A DNA stretch of 64,000 nucleotides from positions 105,410 to 169,409 of the forward strand of contig JAGVSM010003768.1 of NCBI GenBank assembly GCA_022494885.1, read 5' to 3'. Of the stretch, positions 58,925-64,000 are shown in pieces. Within the stretch, counting starts at the first letter, position 1, and each line of letters starts with the position of its first letter. The notes under the pieces are model-generated. The model had not been told where the DNA came from. It worked only from the letters and a program-made list of their open reading frames with translations, and searched no databases. Source of the stretch: Micrasema longulum. Its lineage: Eukaryota; Arthropoda; Insecta; Trichoptera; Brachycentridae. The position numbers and the translations under genes are program-made.

Positions 58925-59660
58925 CTACTGTAATTAATTAATTAATTAATTATGGATAACTTATATAGCGCCATTTTCGTAATAAAATACCTCAAGGGCG
59001 CTTTACATGGTGATTCTATTGTTAAGTTATTTTAATTGAAGCTTTTAAATTTGTAATTTAATTAAAATAATTTATTTTGTTGTCACGTGCTACGGATTTA
59101 TTCAAATGATTTAGAGAACAAGTGGGTTTAAAGTTTTTTCCGAAACATCACTTCACTTTCACAGCCTCGCACCTCTGCTGGGAGAGCATTCCATGCCATA
59201 GGGCCTGCGACCGCAAATGCGCGTTCACCAAATTTAGCGCGCTGTTTGCGTAGAGGTATAATAACTTTTCCTCTCGCCGTAGACGTAGCTGATCTAAGCG
59301 TGAGACGCCTATCAGCTAGTTCATCTGGAATGCATAGTTCCCTTAGATATTCCGGAGCAGAGTTGTGCAGTGACTTATACATAAGCCAACAGAGTTTGTA
59401 TTCGACCCTCTGTGGAAAACGTAGCCAGTGTAGTTCCCGAAGTAGTGGAGTGATATGACTGAACTTAGAGATTCCGAAAATAAGTCTCGCTGCGGCATTC
59501 AATACCGATTGTAGGCGAGTCATTTTGTTCATTGGTAGACCTGCATAGATACCATTACAATAATCGACTCTAGACACTACAAACGCATTTATTAATTGAC
59601 GATGTGTACGATATGTACGATGTGTGATTATCATCACTGTAAACACACAAGGCACGGGTC
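58925..59660 (-). mobile_element. L2/CR1-type LINE, C-terminal 170 residues with 3' end
   Basis: The minus frame 59128-59655 is open for 175 residues: LINAFVVSRVDYCNGIYAGL, LQSVLNAAARLIFGISKFSH, TPLLRELHWLRFPQRVEYKL, CWLMYKSLHNSAPEYLRELC and, at the end, FGERAFAVAGPMAWNALPAE. This series is the hallmark of the region after the polymerase in L2/CR1-like elements. The stop is missing a few codons further at about 59100. The 3' end has tatagcgcc and ggcgctttaca (a stem) and ends with (attaatta)n at 58935. The catalytic part is absent. High conservation and an open frame suggest a fairly recent insertion. Confidence 0.85.
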
Positions 59661-59884
59661 GATTGATTCGAACGGATTTATCATCGCATTTTAGTGATTT
59701 TGTATCTCAATAATCTTAAGTGCAATACGTCTATTATATTAATCAATTAAGATATCCATCGTTAATCAATTTGTGTTTTTTTCTGTTGCCACCTTGTATT
59801 TCGCATTGTTTATTATTTATAGAATAGATATTATTGCTGCATCGAGCGCAAAGCACTGAACCCTTAGCATGTCACGCCTAATAC

Positions 59885-60640
59885 CATACATATTTATTTA
59901 TTTTGTTTGTTCATTAACGCCCAAAAGGCATTTACAAAAAATAAAAATAAAATACATGCTAACATACTAAATAATAACACAGAATATACAGAAAAAATAT
60001 GTGAAATTAGTTAAAAAGGATATAATAAAAAGTTTTACAAAGTAAAAAAAAAAAAAACATCAATAACAAAGGTATGCAAGAAAAAACAGTAAGCATATAA
60101 ACAAAAAATGCAAAGATATAAGCTTATGAAATAAATTCTGTAAAGCAAACAATAAATAAAGTATTACAGTAAGCAAGAAAGACATTTTTAAGTTAAATGA
60201 ATAAACAAGCAAGCCTATATTATCACAAAAAAATAAGAAATAAAAATATGTATTTATGAAATGCGTATTTGCCAATACTACAATGCAATTTTATATAATA
60301 GTAAAAAAATAAAAACAAGTAAATGGTAATAAAAATAAACAAGTATTTTTTTAATGTATGGAATTGAATTGTCAATAATAGTTTGACGAGCAGCATATTG
60401 TTGTATATTTTATCCCAATCTATTCTTATCCTTTTCATCCCTCCTAACGCTTTGGGAACGAAACCATTATTATTTAATTTAACTCTGTCGTATACGAGAA
60501 AATATATTTTAAAAATAATTTTATATACTCGTACATATTTTTAATCTGTTCATTAGTATGTCTACAAAAATTATTATATAGTCGTGTAAAAACTTTAATT
60601 AGATTCGAACATTTCATTTTAATATGAATTGTTTAAAAAA
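59885..60640 (-). mobile_element. LINE 3' end, minus, A-rich UTR
   Basis: Starts with an inverted tail (atatttatttattttgtttg) then aacgcccaaaaggcatttac, a hairpin like the one ending L3, followed by an A-rich strand to about 60640. Open frames of 71 codons here are Phe/Leu/Tyr-rich translations of this bias. Confidence 0.5.
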
Positions 60641-60752
60641 AATTCTTTTGTTTTTCCAAATAAAAAAATAAAGAAAAAATATTGATTTGTTTATTTTTTT
60701 TCATTATTTATGTATATCATGTCATTTTTATTTTCTTACTAGTTAGTAGATA

Positions 60753-60960
60753 AGCGCCGTGGCGCAGTTGGTAAGACGGCCAACTGTGAAACTGGCGTCG
60801 CGGGTTCGATTCCCGCCAGTTGCGATAAAAAATCCTAAAAAGATTTTTCTCAATTGGTCTGGGTGTTGTGGTGTGTTTTTGATTACCTCCTTCCATATTA
60901 CCTCTATTCCACCTGCTGACAAGCCTCTATTTTGAGGGTAAGCGGGTTTTTTAAAAAAAA
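60753..60960 (+). mobile_element. SINE family S3, copy 2 (well preserved tRNA-like head)
   Basis: Head gccgtggcgcagttggtaag (A box) and gcgggttcgattcccgccag (B box with a paired T-stem), then aaaaatcc and the body ctcaattggtctgggtgttg with cacctgctgacaagcctc and gaggg-taagcgggtt. A true tRNA gene is unlikely because the 5' end has no partner for the 3' end and the same body follows in copy 1. Confidence 0.7.
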
Positions 60961-61029
60961 TGTATGTAGGAATATGTATTTGAATGTACCAAATGCTAAT
61001 TTTTTATCATTTTTATTTGAAATTTATTT

Positions 61030-61210
61030 ATTAACCCTTACGGATTATTAAATTTATTTTACAAAAATAATATATCATTTTTTATTTATACTCTGTTGTT
61101 GATAATTATATTTTTTACGCCTTTTGAAAAGATTGTCCTAGTCTTTTGTTTAGTTTTGTCTGATAGTTTATTGTATAATTTCAGTCCCTTATTTATTAGT
61201 CTTGATTGTC
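61030..61210 (-). mobile_element. LINE 3' part, family L4, minus
   Basis: Minus reading gives TRQGQSRLINKGLKLYNKLS and DKTKQKTRTIF, nearly the residues at 53225-53330, and the 3' words aatccgtaagggttaataaa (inverted at 61034). Confidence 0.75.
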
Positions 61211-61214
61211 CTTG

Positions 61215-61325
61215 TCTTGTTTTGGAATGTTGTTTCTTACTGTATAATATTTATTTTATCTATACTAAACTCGTAAAAGCCCTTCGGGCGTTTATGTGAA
61301 TTAAGTAAATAAATAAATAAATATC
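61215..61325 (+). mobile_element. LINE 3' end with hairpin and (aaat)n tail
   Basis: Ends taaaagcccttcgggcgttt then taagtaaataaataaataaa: the same architecture as L3 (hairpin agccc-gggcg, then tail). It abuts the minus L4 fragment. Confidence 0.55.
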
Positions 61326-61375
61326 TCCTAACGTAATCAAAATCGTATTTCGCTCTCGTTTCTAATACATACTAA
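61325..61375 (-). repeat. Short repeat shared with 1690-1740
   Basis: Inverted copy of the block at 1690: taacgtaatcaaaatcgtat, ttcgctctcgttt. Confidence 0.4.
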
Positions 61376-61624
61376 CGAACATTGTTACTCTTGTACTACT
61401 CAGTAATGAGTATAATATTCTTCGTCTATTTTTGAAATTGACGAATTTACTTATTTTTTTACTATTTTTCATATTTCTTCATGTTTGCAGGTATTTCATT
61501 TTAATGTATCCCCTTATCCGTGTCGTGTTTTAATAAACTCTTAAAATAACATTTAAAAAAATCTACAAACGGTGCCGTAATGTCACTGAGCAAAAGACGA
61601 AATATTATTTAATACAGTTAATAG

Positions 61625-62088
61625 CCGTCTACACGTGAACAATACAACATTATTTTGTCCCAGGACTCGACCATTGTCCACGTGTAAACAGCAATTTGTA
61701 GGACAGAAAATTGTCCCGAGACATCGTCACCGAAATAGACGGGGCAGGCTATCTCCGCTGAACAATGATTACCTTCACCACCGCGCGCGGCCGCATTGTT
61801 ATCGTGTGAATGCATACGGACAGGACCTTATGACAATAGCGATTTGCTTGACGTGAACGTGTCGCTCCATTTTTTTTTTACCTAAAATGGCGACAGAAAA
61901 AAATCCGCTTAATAATTTAGTTCGAATTTAGTATAAAATTAATACATTCTTACAAACGCCGTCGTGTATTCATTTTCGCAGCGTTCGCGTGTGAACTGCG
62001 TCCGAATTTTCGTATTGTCCCAGCGTTATTTCCTGCGCGGTCGAGGCTGTTCACGGAGCTATCTATAGTATTGTCCACAAGTAGACGG
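61625..62088. mobile_element. Terminal-inverted-repeat element T3, about 464 bp
   Basis: Ends ccgtctacacgtgaacaata and, inverted, ccgtctacttgtggacaata (62069-62088). The interior is less AT-rich than the flanks, with a G/C-rich part (61730-61800) and a short frame starting atggcgacagaaaa near 61888, perhaps the start of a lost transposase. Superfamily not assigned. Confidence 0.65.
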
Positions 62089-62349
62089 TATTTTTTTTAA
62101 AAGTATTGTTTAATTATTTATTTTTCATAATTTATAAAAATAATCGCATATTTTTTTTACAAAAATTACAACTTCATTATTTTTTTTAATAAGAGAGATA
62201 AAATATTAAGTCTGGTGTCCTATGCATAGTATTGGGACATCATAGTCACACAGGAGTTAAATAAATTTTAAAAATCTACCCTTTATAAAATCAAATATTA
62301 TTTTCAATATTTCCTAAATTAATTTTTATTTTATTACACCACTATGCAA

Positions 62350-62740
62350 TTAAAAACAATCACAAATTAGTCGTGTTGAAACATTAAAAATAATAATAGT
62401 GATAATAATAATAATATTACTATTATTATTTTAACATATAATTTTATAACAAAAAAAAAACATGTTATGACAAACCGTTTGTCCCGATAAACTATTAAAT
62501 AACAGTTTGTCATCGGGTGCTCAGACATATTTTTTTTATGTTCAAATAAAAGTAAAAGAGTAGTCATAATTTTGCACACATATAAAATAATTAATAAACA
62601 TTATTTTGTTTTAGATGACGAAGAAGATAGACAAAACAAATAGAACAAAATCAAAATTAAAAGTACCCATTAAAATTAAGATCTTAAATATGTTAATAAA
62701 ATAAGAAAGAAAGAAGAGAAAAGGTTAAAAAGAAAATAAT
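62350..62740 (-). mobile_element. Retroelement 3' end R3, minus copy
   Basis: Reverse complement of 10990-11400: tacccattaaaattaagatc at 62667, and gtttgtcatcgggtgctcag with its hairpin partner cccgataaactatt (62482-62520). The stem has one A-U to G-U change compared with the other copy, so pairing is kept. Confidence 0.6.
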
Positions 62741-63199
62741 AATAATGCGTTAAATGAGTGATAAAAATACTGAGTTTCTTACATTAATGTTTTACATAAA
62801 TAATAAACCAGTATACAAACGTTCTGTCTACTAACCACCTTTGTGATAAAAACATAATTTTTAATTTAATAATAAATAATGTTGACACCGAAAAAATATT
62901 TTCTATTACAGCGGTGAAATACATAAATGACATACATTATTAAATAATAAAGTAGACTCTTTTAACCTATCCTCCAAAATTAATCTTAATGTCCCCTTTC
63001 GCGTGACAAGAAATAAGTATTTATTCCATCTGCCAGTCTGTAGCACTAACTATGCACAACACTCTTTCGTCTATCGTTCTTGTTCTAACTATAATGCTTT
63101 TGTTCATGTATTGATATATTTTACATGCCCCTTAATTTATTTAAAAATAAATTAAGACTCATTCTTTCTGGCTGCGATACGATCCCACTTGCTATTTAA

Positions 63200-63412
63200 T
63201 TATGCTCACACTTACTCCCACACAAAAACACATAAACACACCTCTACACTTACTCTCATACAAATACACATAAACACATCCCTTTGTCTTACCACAATTT
63301 AATTTTTATTTTTTATTTAGAAACTTTGCTGGGCTGTCTTAAAACCATATTTTTTTAATGTTGTTATAACATTGTCGACTGTTTGTTTCATTAAAATAAA
63401 TAAATAAATGAT
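63200..63412 (+). mobile_element. LINE 3' end with short direct repeat
   Basis: Two units of about 41 bp (cttactc-ca-acaaa-acacataaacaca) at 63209-63283 are followed by a T-rich UTR, ttgtcgactg and an aaaataaataaataaa tail at 63393. Confidence 0.45.
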
Positions 63413-63431
63413 ACGACCACTGGATGGTGCA

Positions 63432-63660
63432 TTAAGGCAGATACAGATTTTCCTCGCATTTCTCAAATATCGCTTTTAGTTTTTTTCTCCGATACAAACA
63501 TCTTGTTCTGGTCGTTTGCCAAACAAATTTACAAAAATATTTACTACCTAGGCTAAATGTAACTTTTCTATGTATTCCTTTTGGAATTCTCGCTCTTTCA
63601 AAATACTCCCGCGCGGAACCACGCGGCCACGCGGCCACGCGGGTAGTGTACCTGACCTAA
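63432..63660 (-). pseudogene. Open frame of 68 codons, perhaps transposon-derived
   Basis: The minus frame has MAAWPRGSAREYFERARIPK, then basic residues and CLYRRKKLKAIFEKCEENLY. Composition is protein-like, but I cannot assign it. Its start overlaps a 9-bp GC-rich tandem repeat (ccacgcggc, 63619-63641). Confidence 0.25.
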
Positions 63661-63741
63661 AACAATATAAATTATTAATTACAAAAATTTGAACAAACTC
63701 AAATATTGTTGAAATAAATTATTATTGGTTTTGTTTCTATT

Positions 63742-63955
63742 TCATCATCATTCCCTTTCCGCACCTAATGATGCATAGGGCACTGCATTGGTACACCAAT
63801 CGGGGCGTATCTTGATCATTTTTGTAACCTGAAGGCAAGATTATCAGTCTTACGCTTCAGATACCAGTCCAGGGACTATGAAATATTCTAGTGTAAAAAC
63901 ACCCTTATAAATAAATATTTCATATCAACTCTGTCGGGAATCGAACCCGAAAAAT
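63742..63955 (-). mobile_element. SINE family S1, copy with truncated head
   Basis: Minus orientation: tail catcattccctttccgcacc, body cagataccagtccagggact, and B box tcgggaatcgaacccga at 63932; the A box half is replaced by unrelated sequence from about 63950. Confidence 0.8.
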
Positions 63956-64000
63956 ATACCACGTTTTAAAGTATTATTTTGCGAGTTTTTTCTTAGTAAC

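Noticed and set aside
60753..60830. Possible true tRNA gene
   Set aside because: A and B boxes and a T-stem are good, but the 5' end does not pair with the 3' end and a SINE body shared with 58660-58815 follows.
1..64000. CRISPR array, prokaryotic operon, phage or rRNA content
   Set aside because: No regularly spaced identical repeats with unique spacers, no compact gene clusters; base composition, introns and elements are those of an animal genome.

Overview
The window is AT-rich animal DNA with long introns, canonical GT/AG splice signals and dense, mostly broken transposable elements. Gene fragments and the families of retroelements point to an insect, perhaps a moth or butterfly (inference; no search was possible). 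There is no prokaryotic content: no operons, no CRISPR, no rRNA. Nearly all long open frames belong to mobile elements.

Gene 1 (plus strand, 0.1-20.7 kb). Four small exons can be joined. Exon A (130-325) and the start of exon B form one open frame (89 codons) that overlaps, in another frame, the start codon of the main frame at 2262. The main frame runs through exon B (2262-2364), exon C (17567-17845, by far the best coding-like segment) and exon D (from 20602), with matching phase 1 at each junction. The protein start (W and AEPFSPF motif), the acidic IS/PP/SP-rich part, and the overlapping upstream frame resemble the insect ATF4 / cryptocephal / ATFC transcription factor. No bZIP exon could be found in the window, so the identity stays tentative.

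Gene 2 or an alternative promoter (plus strand, about 44.9-46.3 kb). This is a CpG-rich island, very unlike the rest of the window. It ends in a start codon in good context (46276), six codons and a donor of phase 1. The remaining 17.7 kb look like its first intron. Either it is a separate gene or a second promoter of gene 1; both are compatible with the phases.

Mobile elements fill the introns and spacer. There are non-LTR retrotransposons: RTE-like minus copy 5.17-6.26 kb with relatives at 19.8 and 26.8 kb, a jockey/CR1-like copy at 37.1-38.9 kb, an L2/CR1-like end at 58.9-59.7 kb, and many 5'-truncated 3' ends. At least three tRNA-headed SINE families occur. DNA elements include a hAT-like element with 8-bp target duplication at 24892-26611 carrying three nested insertions, a TA-flanked foldback family (39.6 and 50.6 kb), and a series of large foldback elements at 6.4, 7.7, 16.5, 24.3, 31.4, 40.6 and 41.2 kb.

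Stretches not listed (roughly 1.1-1.7, 2.4-3.7, 8.2-9.1, 9.7-10.9, 11.6-12.6, 13.3-14.5, 15.4-16.5, 20.8-21.0, 21.3-22.3, 22.8-24.2, 28.2-29.2, 36.2-37.1, 44.1-44.9, 47.0-48.1, 48.4-49.2, 51.1-52.4, 53.5-55.1, 55.5-58.6 kb) are AT-rich intronic or intergenic sequence in which I see no supported gene.
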